Below, one piece after another: positions 1 to 5,572 of a stretch of DNA of 16,993 nucleotides. The stretch spans positions 1-16,993 of the forward strand of contig JBHJGS010000071.1 in assembly GCA_050331575.1 (NCBI GenBank), in the 5' to 3' direction. The stretch is from JBHJGS01 sp050331575 (lineage in GTDB: Bacteria; Pseudomonadota; Alphaproteobacteria; Sphingomonadales; Rhodothalassiaceae). The first letter of the stretch is position 1. Each line of letters opens with the position of its first letter. Under the pieces are notes generated by a model that saw only the letters and a program-made list of their open reading frames with translations, did no database searches and was not told the origin of the DNA. The position numbers were made by a program, and so were the translations under genes.

Positions 1-693
1 CCCGCCCCCGCCGACCCCCCCCGAGAACTTAGCGCCCCAGAACCACCCCTGCCCGCCTGATATCTGACCGTTACCGAACCGAGCGACCCCTCCCGAGAAC
101 TGTGCGTCGTAGAACCTAGCTTCCCCGCCTGAGAACTGCGCGTTACCGAACCCAGCGTCCCCGCTTGAGAACTGTGCGCGATCGAACTTAGCTTGACCCC
201 CTGAGAACTGTGCGTCCTCAAAATCAGCTGCCGATAAAAAACACGCTTGAAAAAAAATGGCGTGCCATATGCGTGAGGGGAGGGAATCGGGCGAGCGGGT
301 GGGCGCCGGCGCGTCACGAACGACTGCACCTGCCAGAAGCGCTCTTGTTTCATAGTCCGGTGCGTATACCTTTTGTTTGTTAACCGCCATTGCGACGTAA
401 GGACGGATTATTGCCGATGCTGCGTCCATGCGCGCTGTTAGAACTTGGTTGAGCTGCTCCCAGTCCTCCTCGGTCCAATCCGCCTTCCAGCCCGCTAGAT
501 CGCCTTGCTCGTTTCGTGGCGGAAGATGAGCGACCAGTGCGCAAAGCGAGTACGAATTATGCTTGCGGCAAAGCGCTCTAGCTCCAAACCCGATGCACGA
601 AGCGGCTTGGGCAACCGGGGCGGCAGTCTCGCTGCCTTTAGCACTGCTCGTTGGATACTGGGTTATCGCATTACTGCTGCGTCGGGCAGTCAT
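1..693 (-). CDS. Pentapeptide-repeat protein, C-terminus cut by window edge
   Basis: A minus-strand frame stays open from a stop at 715-717 down to base 1, so the 3' end lies outside the window. The last 80 or so visible residues are a 12-residue repeat of the form S-G-G-x-A-x-F-x-x-A-Q-F, with small residues and Phe at the spacing of pentapeptide (A-x-F/L-x-x) proteins, which fold as right-handed beta-helices. The N-terminal part is not repetitive and contains the acidic, Trp-rich stretch DWTEEDWEQLNQVL. The start is unresolved. ATG 693 is the longest option, but it has no Shine-Dalgarno and overlaps a possible plus-strand peptide; ATG 429 and ATG 390 are alternatives, also without good ribosome sites. 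Some pentapeptide proteins mimic DNA and bind gyrase, but nothing here shows that. The extreme 3' end (1-22) is nearly all C on the plus strand and may contain sequencing errors. Family assignment is fairly sure; function is unknown. Confidence 0.6.
   Translation of the reverse strand, partial: MTARRSSNAITQYPTSSAKGSETAAPVAQAASCIGFGARALCRKHNSYSLCALVAHLPPRNEQGDLAGWKADWTEEDWEQLNQVLTARMDAASAIIRPYVAMAVNKQKVYAPDYETRALLAGAVVRDAPAPTRSPDSLPSRIWHAIFFQACFLSAADFEDAQFSGGQAKFDRAQFSSGDAGFGNAQFSGGEARFYDAQFSGGVARFGNGQISGGQGWFWGAKFSGGVGGGG
23..238. repeat. Tandem 36-bp repeat, six degenerate units
   Basis: Units begin at 23, 59, 95, 131, 167 and 203, each exactly 36 bp. Most begin with GAGAACT and have a CGAAC or AGAAC box in the middle. 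The last unit (203-238) is the most diverged. The unit has no spacers, so this is not a CRISPR array. It is a coding repeat: read on the minus strand each unit gives 12 residues of the pentapeptide-type protein described for this region. Variation between units falls mostly on the residues between the conserved Ala and Phe positions, which suggests selection on the protein. Confidence 0.85.
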
Positions 694-745
694 GCCGCTG
701 GGGCGCTGGCTATATCAGGGGTTCACAGGTTCAAACGAACGCTGA
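593..745 (+). CDS. Possible 50-residue single-pass membrane peptide
   Basis: From ATG 593 to the TGA at 743-745 the frame encodes a short peptide with a hydrophobic segment of about 20 residues (roughly residues 11-30, including LPLALLVGYWVIALLL). It is followed by a basic stretch (RR, GR) that would favour a cytoplasmic C-terminus. It ends 46 nt before the zinc-ribbon gene on the same strand. An upstream in-frame TTG at 563 could add ten residues. No convincing Shine-Dalgarno was seen, and it overlaps the longest version of the minus-strand pentapeptide gene, so at most one of the two is right in 593-693. I recognise no family. It is listed because composition and position look plausible for a small island gene. 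Confidence 0.3.
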   Translation: MHEAAWATGAAVSLPLALLVGYWVIALLLRRAVMPLGRWLYQGFTGSNER

Positions 746-791
746 AATCAGTCTTCTCGAAGATTCTCGCCAAAACTTCGGAGGCGCGGGC

Positions 792-1403
792 ATGGGCGGA
801 TACGGGTCTGGTGGCTGGAACGATACCGGGCGGACGCTCGAAAGCGATGTATCTGATCTGGACGTGAACCGGGTGCGGCGCGCCGGAAACTTCGTGCTGG
901 GGAGCAACCGGCTCTGGACATGGCGCTGGTCTCACGGGCGGGAATGCTCGATAGGCGTCTGGGGGCGCGGCGAGGATGAAGGTGTAACGCTCGCCTATAC
1001 CGTCACGCCGCGCGACGGGCGCGAGCCGTGGCGGGTGCGCGAGGACGTGGCGCTGGAATGGACGCCATGCCGCTATGGCGGGCGCCGGCCGTGGTGGCTT
1101 TGCCCCGGATGCGCGCGCCGCGTGATGAAGCTCTACGGGGCGGGGGCGCATTATCGCTGCCGCACCTGTCACCGGCTCGCCTATCGGACCCAGCGCGAAA
1201 GCGAGATTGACCGCATCCAGACGCGGGCGAACAAGATACGCAAGCGCCTGGGCGGCTCGCCCGGCGTGGAGATGATACCGCGCAGGCCGAAGGGCATGCA
1301 CTGGCGCACCTATGAGCGCTATTGCGAAGAGCTATATGCGGCAGACGACGCATTTTTCGCCTATATCAAGCGGCGATGGCCGGGGGCGTTTCCGTACTGG
1401 TGA
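792..1403 (+). CDS. Zinc-ribbon protein of the MGGYGSG family, function unknown
   Basis: The protein has 203 residues from ATG 792, which is preceded by GGAGG seven bases upstream; longer upstream readings lack such a site. It opens with MGGYGSGG, a hallmark of a recurrent uncharacterised bacterial family. The middle has a Trp-rich beta segment (WTWRWSHGRECSIGVWGRG, residues 42-60). A four-cysteine zinc ribbon follows, CPGC at 104-107 and CRTC at 123-126, separated by a short linker. After it come the family motif LAYRTQRE (129-136), a basic helix (TRANKIRKRLGG) and the C-terminal motif PKGMHWRTYER (166-176). The ribbon and basic helix would suit nucleic-acid binding, but that is inference. 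From memory such proteins are often found in prophages and genomic islands, which fits this position. No catalytic motif is visible. Confidence 0.75.
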   Translation: MGGYGSGGWNDTGRTLESDVSDLDVNRVRRAGNFVLGSNRLWTWRWSHGRECSIGVWGRGEDEGVTLAYTVTPRDGREPWRVREDVALEWTPCRYGGRRPWWLCPGCARRVMKLYGAGAHYRCRTCHRLAYRTQRESEIDRIQTRANKIRKRLGGSPGVEMIPRRPKGMHWRTYERYCEELYAADDAFFAYIKRRWPGAFPYW

Positions 1404-1528
1404 GGGGCGGGCCGAATTCCTTGCGCTTTAGGCGAGAGAACCGGCGTAGGGCGCCCAATCCGCCCGTCCGCAATTCGGTGTATGGGGGGCGGGTAAATTC
1501 TCCAGAGCTTAGGACGCGGAGACCGGCG
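1404..1528. repeat. Two imperfect ~43-bp direct repeats in a gene-free stretch
   Basis: The 288 bases between the zinc-ribbon gene and the tRNA hold no convincing gene. Two related segments stand out, 1404-1446 and 1486-1528, offset by 82 bp. Both begin GGGGCGGG, share AATTC and TTAGG in the middle, and end GAGA or GAGAA followed by CCGGCG; alignment needs small gaps. They could be binding sites or remnants of an element end. Bases 1529-1691 show nothing I can name. Confidence 0.35.
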
Positions 1529-1691
1529 CGAGGGTCCGCGCTTCATAAACGCCCTGATTTTTGATCGGCCCGTGAGCGAGTTTCGACAGCAGTACGCGCA
1601 CGCGCGCGAGCCGCCATTAGGGCATTTGTTGGGGCTGGCGAAGACTCGCTCACGCTATCGCGTTGTAGTCATTATACTTTTAGGGGAAGGC

Positions 1692-1779
1692 TGGCGGATG
1701 GGGTGGGATTCGAACCCACGGAACCTCTCGGCTCAACGGTTTTCAAGACCGCCGCATTCGACCACTCTGCCACCCATCC
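1692..1779 (-). tRNA. tRNA-Ser (anticodon UGA)
   Basis: On the minus strand the sequence folds as a class II tRNA of 88 nt with encoded CCA. The acceptor stem GGATGGG (5' end at 1779) pairs with CCCATCC, followed by the discriminator G and CCA (1692-1694). The anticodon arm is GCGGT-CTTGAAA-ACCGT, giving anticodon TGA, which reads UCA and related serine codons. The variable arm, including GAGCCGAGAGGTTC, has the length expected for serine. The T arm contains GGTTCGAATCCC. The gene is divergent from mltB, and its 3' end faces the accessory-looking left part of the window, the usual orientation for an element integrated into a tRNA gene. Confidence 0.96.
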
Positions 1780-1840
1780 TGCGTAAGCGGTGTTAGCCAA
1801 TCTTGCGCGGCGGCTCAAGCCAAGCTGGCGTGAGGGGTTC

Positions 1841-1889
1841 ACGGTCGATACATCTTGACCGTCACAGTCTTGCCCCTATCACAGGGCAA
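1841..1889 (+). promoter_or_regulatory. Candidate mltB-operon promoter with two inverted repeats
   Basis: A possible sigma-70 promoter is TTGACC (1855-1860) and TATCAC (1877-1882), 16 bp apart, about 40 bp before the mltB start. Two perfect 6-bp inverted repeats overlap it: ACGGTC/GACCGT (1841-1846 and 1857-1862) covers the -35 box, and TTGCCC/GGGCAA (1870-1875 and 1884-1889) brackets the -10 box. This is the only sizeable gap upstream of the eight-gene operon. The promoter assignment is by eye and weak; the palindromes themselves are exact. Confidence 0.35.
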
Positions 1890-1922
1890 CAGACCCATTC
1901 CCTTGATCCGACGGGGCATTCA

Positions 1923-2987
1923 ATGACGCGCAGCAGCAATGTGGCGCGGCTTTTGGTGGCGATCCTGGCGGTCCTCTGGCCGGGTTGGGCCCAGCAGCCA
2001 CAGGCCCAGCAGCCACAGGCCCAACAGCCACAGGCCGAGACGCCGCAGGCCTTCGCCGCCTGGCTGGAGGAGGTGCGGGCCGAGGCGCGCGACCAAGGCA
2101 TCTCCGAGGCGACGCTGGAGCGGGCGCTGGCCGATGTGCGACCGCTGGAGCGGGTGGTGCAGCGCGATCGCAACCAGGCCGAGTTCGTCGAGACCTATCG
2201 TGACTATCTGACCAAGCGGGTCAGCGACTGGCGCATCAACAAGGGGCGCGAAAAGCTCGCCGAAATCCGGCCGCTGATCGAGGAGATCGGCGCGAAATAC
2301 GGGGTTCAGCCCCGCTATATCGCCGCGATCTGGGGCATGGAGACCAATTATGGGCTGGTGGAGCCCGGCTACCGGCTGTTCGATGCCCTGGCGACCCTGG
2401 CCTATGATCCGCGCCGGTCGCGGTTTTACCGCGCCCAGCTGTTCCACGCCCTGACCATCCTGGACCGGGGCCTGGCTGATTATGACAATATGACCAGCTC
2501 CTATGGCGGGGCGATGGGCCAGCCGCAATTCCTGCCCGCGGCGTTTCTGGACTATGCCGTGGATTATGACGGCGACGGTCGCCGAAACATCTGGACCAGC
2601 ACACCGGACGTGCTCGCCTCCATCGCCAATTATCTCAGCCGCTTCGGCTGGCGCGACGACCAGACCTGGGGGCGCCCGGTGCACCTGCCCCGGGGCATCC
2701 GCGACGCTGCTGCGGCACAGCCGGCGGTGGCGCCGGCCGGCCGGTGCGGCCGCTACAAATCGCTGGGGCCCACCTTGGGTTTGGCCACCTGGCAAGATTT
2801 GGGCGTGCGCAAGACCGACGGCACCGATCTGCCCGGCCGCAATCTGCCCGCCGCCTTGATCATCTCCGATGAGGATCCCGAGCAAGGCTGGCTCGTCTAC
2901 AGCAATTTCTGCACCATCATGGCCTATAATGCCGCGTTCAAATATGCCCTCGGCGTCGGCCTGTTGTCTGATCGGATCTGGTACTGA
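1923..2987 (+). CDS. mltB: Lytic murein transglycosylase, MltB/SLT_2 family
   Basis: This 354-residue protein cleaves the MurNAc-GlcNAc bond of peptidoglycan to give anhydro-muropeptides, acting in the periplasm. ATG 1923 is chosen because it opens a clear signal peptide (MTRSSNVARLLVAILAVLWP, cut near WAQ) with no lipobox, so it is probably soluble rather than lipid-anchored; the frame runs further upstream but without such a signal. After a Gln-Pro-rich linker the catalytic domain follows. The family Glu is E140 in WGMETNYG, then MGQPQFLPAAF (198-208), DYDGDG (214-219), SIANYLSRFGW (233-243), and a C-terminal MAYNAAFKYALGVGLL block. No peptidoglycan-binding domain is evident. It is the first gene of the operon, and its TGA shares one base with the rlpA ATG, so the two wall enzymes are likely translationally coupled. 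Confidence 0.93.
   Translation: MTRSSNVARLLVAILAVLWPGWAQQPQAQQPQAQQPQAETPQAFAAWLEEVRAEARDQGISEATLERALADVRPLERVVQRDRNQAEFVETYRDYLTKRVSDWRINKGREKLAEIRPLIEEIGAKYGVQPRYIAAIWGMETNYGLVEPGYRLFDALATLAYDPRRSRFYRAQLFHALTILDRGLADYDNMTSSYGGAMGQPQFLPAAFLDYAVDYDGDGRRNIWTSTPDVLASIANYLSRFGWRDDQTWGRPVHLPRGIRDAAAAQPAVAPAGRCGRYKSLGPTLGLATWQDLGVRKTDGTDLPGRNLPAALIISDEDPEQGWLVYSNFCTIMAYNAAFKYALGVGLLSDRIWY
1991..2035 (+). repeat. Three 15-bp tandem repeats in the mltB linker
   Basis: Three consecutive copies of CCAGCAGCCACAGGC lie at 1991-2005, 2006-2020 and 2021-2035. The first two are identical and the third has one G-to-A change. They encode a Gln-Pro-Gln-Ala-Gln type pentad repeated three times, immediately after the signal peptide cleavage region. 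The unit is a multiple of three, so copy-number change would alter linker length without breaking the frame. Confidence 0.95.
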
Positions 2988-3757
2988 TGCGCGGTTGGGC
3001 GGCGCTGATCTGCATGGGCTTGGTGCTGGCGGCCTGTGCCGGCCAGCCCCGGTCGGTGCCGCCGAGACCGGAGGCAGGGGCAGCACCCGCGCCGACCGGG
3101 GCGCCCAAGATCGGCCGGCCTTACCGCATCGCCGGGGTGTGGTATTATCCCGCCGAGGACAATGACTATGACGAGGCCGGCCTGGCCTCCTGGTATGGGC
3201 CGAAATTTCATGGCCGGCCCACCGCCAATGGCGAGCGCTTCGACATGAACCAACTGACGGCTGCGCATCGAACGCTGCCGCTGCCCTCCACGGTGCTGGT
3301 GACCAATCTGGAGAATGGCCGCTCCATCAAGGTGCGGGTGAATGATCGTGGGCCGTTTGTCGACAATCGGATCATCGACCTGTCACGGCGAGCCGCCCAG
3401 TTCCTGGGTTTTGAAAAGCAGGGCGTGGCGCGGGTGCGGGTGCAGTTGGTGCGGGCGGATGGCAGCGTGGCTGACCGGTCGCGCCGGGTGGCGGCGGTGC
3501 GCGCGCAAGGCCCGGTCGCCGGCCCGTTTTTTGTTCAGTTGATCAGTTTGAGCGACTTTTCCAGGGCGCGCGAGGTTTACCGCACGGTGCGCCCATTGGG
3601 CCGCGCGGAAATCCAGACCGCCGATGTTGAAGGGCGAACGGTTTACCGAGTAAGGCTGGGGCCTTACAGCAAGCGCGGCCTGGCCGAGGATGCGCTGGAC
3701 CGCGCCTATGATGCGGGCTTCAAGCAAGCCCGCCTGTTTACCGACCGGGTGAGTTAA
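2987..3757 (+). CDS. rlpA: Septal-ring lytic transglycosylase RlpA, lipoprotein with SPOR domain
   Basis: This 256-residue protein is predicted to be an outer-membrane lipoprotein that cleaves denuded glycan strands at the division site. The N-terminus is a lipoprotein signal with lipobox LAAC, the lipidated residue being Cys17. A Pro/Ala-rich linker (about 20-45) precedes a double-psi beta-barrel (about 64-156): GLASWYGPKFHGRPTANGE, AAHRTLP and VRVNDRGPF. E83, H94 and D120 match the conserved residues of the family. Residues 179-256 form a SPOR domain (FFVQLISLSDFSRA to the C-terminus), which binds glycan lacking stem peptides. The start ATG overlaps the mltB stop. Its position between a transglycosylase and a D,D-carboxypeptidase fits a wall-remodelling cluster. 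Confidence 0.95.
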   Translation: MRGWAALICMGLVLAACAGQPRSVPPRPEAGAAPAPTGAPKIGRPYRIAGVWYYPAEDNDYDEAGLASWYGPKFHGRPTANGERFDMNQLTAAHRTLPLPSTVLVTNLENGRSIKVRVNDRGPFVDNRIIDLSRRAAQFLGFEKQGVARVRVQLVRADGSVADRSRRVAAVRAQGPVAGPFFVQLISLSDFSRAREVYRTVRPLGRAEIQTADVEGRTVYRVRLGPYSKRGLAEDALDRAYDAGFKQARLFTDRVS

Positions 3758-3765
3758 GGGCTGGT

Positions 3766-4929
3766 ATGAAACGCTTTTTGCTGATCGTCTGTCTGGCGCT
3801 GAGCGGCCAGATGGGGTTCGCTCAGCCGGTGGAAACGCCGGCCAAGCATGCCTTGATCGAGGATTTTGAAACCGGGGCTGTGGTGCTGGAGAAGGCCGCG
3901 GATGAGCGCTTTCCCCCGGCCTCGATGGCCAAGATGATGACCGTGTATCTGGTGTTTGAGCAGCTGGCCCAGGGCAGCCTGTCGCTGGACGACACCTTCA
4001 TCGTGTCCGACCAGGCGTGGCGCCGTTGGGTGCAAAGCGAGGGCTCCAAGATGTTCGTGCAGGCGCGCGACGCGGTCAGCGTGCGCGACCTGCTTCAGGG
4101 CATCATCGTGTCCTCGGGCAATGACGCCAGCACGGTGGTGGCCGAGGGCCTGGCCGGCACCGAGGACGCCTTCGCTGACTGGATGACCCAGCGCGCCCAG
4201 GAACTGGGCATGACCAACACGCGGTTCCAGAACGCGTCGGGCTGGCCTGCCGAGGATCAGTATACCACGGCGCGGGACTTGGCGATCCTGGTGCGCCGCA
4301 CGATCGAGGATTTCCCTCAGCTTTATGAGTATTATAAGCAGACCGAGTTCACCTACGGCACCTCGCTGGACGGGCAGCCGATCAAGCAGGGCAATCGCAA
4401 TCCGCTGCTTTACAGCATGGACGGTGTGGTCGACGGCTTGAAGACGGGCCATACGGAGGCGGCTGGCTATGGCCTGGCCGCATCGGGTGAGCGCAATGGC
4501 CGGCGGTTGATCCTTGTCGTGGCCGGCTTGAGCAGCGTGCGGGAGCGGGCGCGCGAAAGCCAGCGGCTGATGAATTTTGCATTCCGCAATTTCGACAATT
4601 ATCGCTTGTTCGAGCAAGGCGAGGAGGTCGCGCTGGCCGATGTTTGGCTGGGCGAACAGCCGAAAGTGCCGCTGGTGGTGGACAATTCCGTGGTGATGAC
4701 GCTGTCGCGGCGGCAGCGCGCGGATCTGCGCGCCGTGCTGCGCTATGACAGCCCGGTCGCCGCACCGGTGGAGCGCGGCCAGCCGCTCGCCACGGTGACC
4801 CTCAGTGCGCCGGGCATGGCGCCGGTAGAGGTGCCGCTGAGTGCGGGTCGCAGCATCGCGGCGATCTCCGGCTTCGGCAAGATCGGGGCAGCGCTTGAAT
4901 ATATGATCTTCGGCGCCAGCGGCGGATGA
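3766..4929 (+). CDS. D-alanyl-D-alanine carboxypeptidase, peptidase S11 (PBP5/6 type)
   Basis: This 387-residue penicillin-binding protein removes the terminal D-Ala from pentapeptide stems in the periplasm. It has a signal peptide ending near GFAQ (residue 20). All three active-site motifs are present: SMAK with nucleophile S53 and K56, SGN at 117-119, and KTG at 226-228 (LKTGHTEAAGYGL). After about residue 280 comes a C-terminal beta-rich domain of the PBP5_C type. The final residues (FGKIGAALEYMIFGASGG) could form the short amphipathic membrane-anchoring helix of such enzymes. An AAGG stands just before the ATG, with an 8-nt gap from rlpA. The exact paralogue name (dacA, dacC, dacF) cannot be decided from sequence alone, so no symbol is given. 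It is followed after one base by tmk. Confidence 0.94.
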   Translation: MKRFLLIVCLALSGQMGFAQPVETPAKHALIEDFETGAVVLEKAADERFPPASMAKMMTVYLVFEQLAQGSLSLDDTFIVSDQAWRRWVQSEGSKMFVQARDAVSVRDLLQGIIVSSGNDASTVVAEGLAGTEDAFADWMTQRAQELGMTNTRFQNASGWPAEDQYTTARDLAILVRRTIEDFPQLYEYYKQTEFTYGTSLDGQPIKQGNRNPLLYSMDGVVDGLKTGHTEAAGYGLAASGERNGRRLILVVAGLSSVRERARESQRLMNFAFRNFDNYRLFEQGEEVALADVWLGEQPKVPLVVDNSVVMTLSRRQRADLRAVLRYDSPVAAPVERGQPLATVTLSAPGMAPVEVPLSAGRSIAAISGFGKIGAALEYMIFGASGG

Positions 4930-4930
4930 G

Positions 4931-5572
4931 ATGACCGCGGGACAAGGCTCACGCGGCCGGTTCATCACCTTGGAAGGGGGCGAAGGCGCGGGCAAGTCAA
5001 CCCAGGCGCGCCTGCTTGCCGACTGGCTGACCGCGCAGGGCCATGACGTGTTGCTGACCCGCGAGCCGGGCGGCGCGCCGGGGGCGGAAGCGGTTCGGTC
5101 GCTGCTGGTGGAAGGCGCGCCGGAGCGCTGGGGCCCGATGACCGAGGTGCTACTGCACATGGCGGCCCGCTCCGAGCATATCAGCCGCACGCTGTGGCCA
5201 GCCTTGAATGCCGGGCGCTGGGTAATCTGCGACCGCTTCGTGGATTCCACCCGGGCCTATCAGGGCGCGGGGCAGGGCGTGGATCCGCAGATCATCGATC
5301 ATCTGCATAAGGTGGTGTTCGGCAATTTGCTACCGGACGTGACGCTGTTTTTGGATCTGCCGGAGGAACAGGGGCTCAACCGGGCGCGCCAGCGCGGCGG
5401 CGAGGACCGCTATGACCGCTTCGGTGCGGCCTTTCATGCCCGCCTACGCCGCGCGTTCCGGCATCTCGCCGAAGCCGAGCCGGACCGCTTCGCCGTGATC
5501 AGGGCGGATCAGCCGGTGGAGGCGGTCCAGGCCCAGATCCGCCAGGTGCTGCGCGATCGGGTGTGCCGATGA
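4931..5572 (+). CDS. tmk: Thymidylate kinase
   Basis: Thymidylate kinase phosphorylates dTMP to dTDP with ATP in the cytoplasm, on the route to dTTP. The 213-residue length is typical. Visible motifs are the P-loop GGEGAGKST (16-24), REPGG (44-48), the DRF form of the DR(Y/F/H) substrate motif at 101-103 followed by VDSTRAYQGAGQ, and a LID region with RARQRGGEDRYDRFG. The start lies one base after the stop of the carboxypeptidase gene, and the stop overlaps the holB start as ATGA. Its pairing with holB is a widespread arrangement, coupling dTTP supply with the replisome clamp loader. Confidence 0.97.
   Translation: MTAGQGSRGRFITLEGGEGAGKSTQARLLADWLTAQGHDVLLTREPGGAPGAEAVRSLLVEGAPERWGPMTEVLLHMAARSEHISRTLWPALNAGRWVICDRFVDSTRAYQGAGQGVDPQIIDHLHKVVFGNLLPDVTLFLDLPEEQGLNRARQRGGEDRYDRFGAAFHARLRRAFRHLAEAEPDRFAVIRADQPVEAVQAQIRQVLRDRVCR

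Noticed and set aside
23..238. CRISPR array
   Set aside because: The 36-bp units are directly adjacent with no spacers, are degenerate, and translate into a regular peptide repeat.
1572..1796. Plus-strand reading frame of 74 residues containing GWDSNPR
   Set aside because: It is the antisense of the tRNA-Ser gene. The GWDSNPR string is a familiar false protein signature made by translating tRNA complements.
1920..3086. Minus-strand open frame of 388 residues opposite mltB
   Set aside because: The plus strand encodes a complete signal peptide and lytic transglycosylase. The antisense frame has no recognisable domain.
3754..5250. Minus-strand open frame of 498 residues
   Set aside because: It lies opposite the carboxypeptidase and tmk genes, which carry complete motif sets. 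Long antisense frames are expected in GC-rich DNA, and this one shows no family motif.
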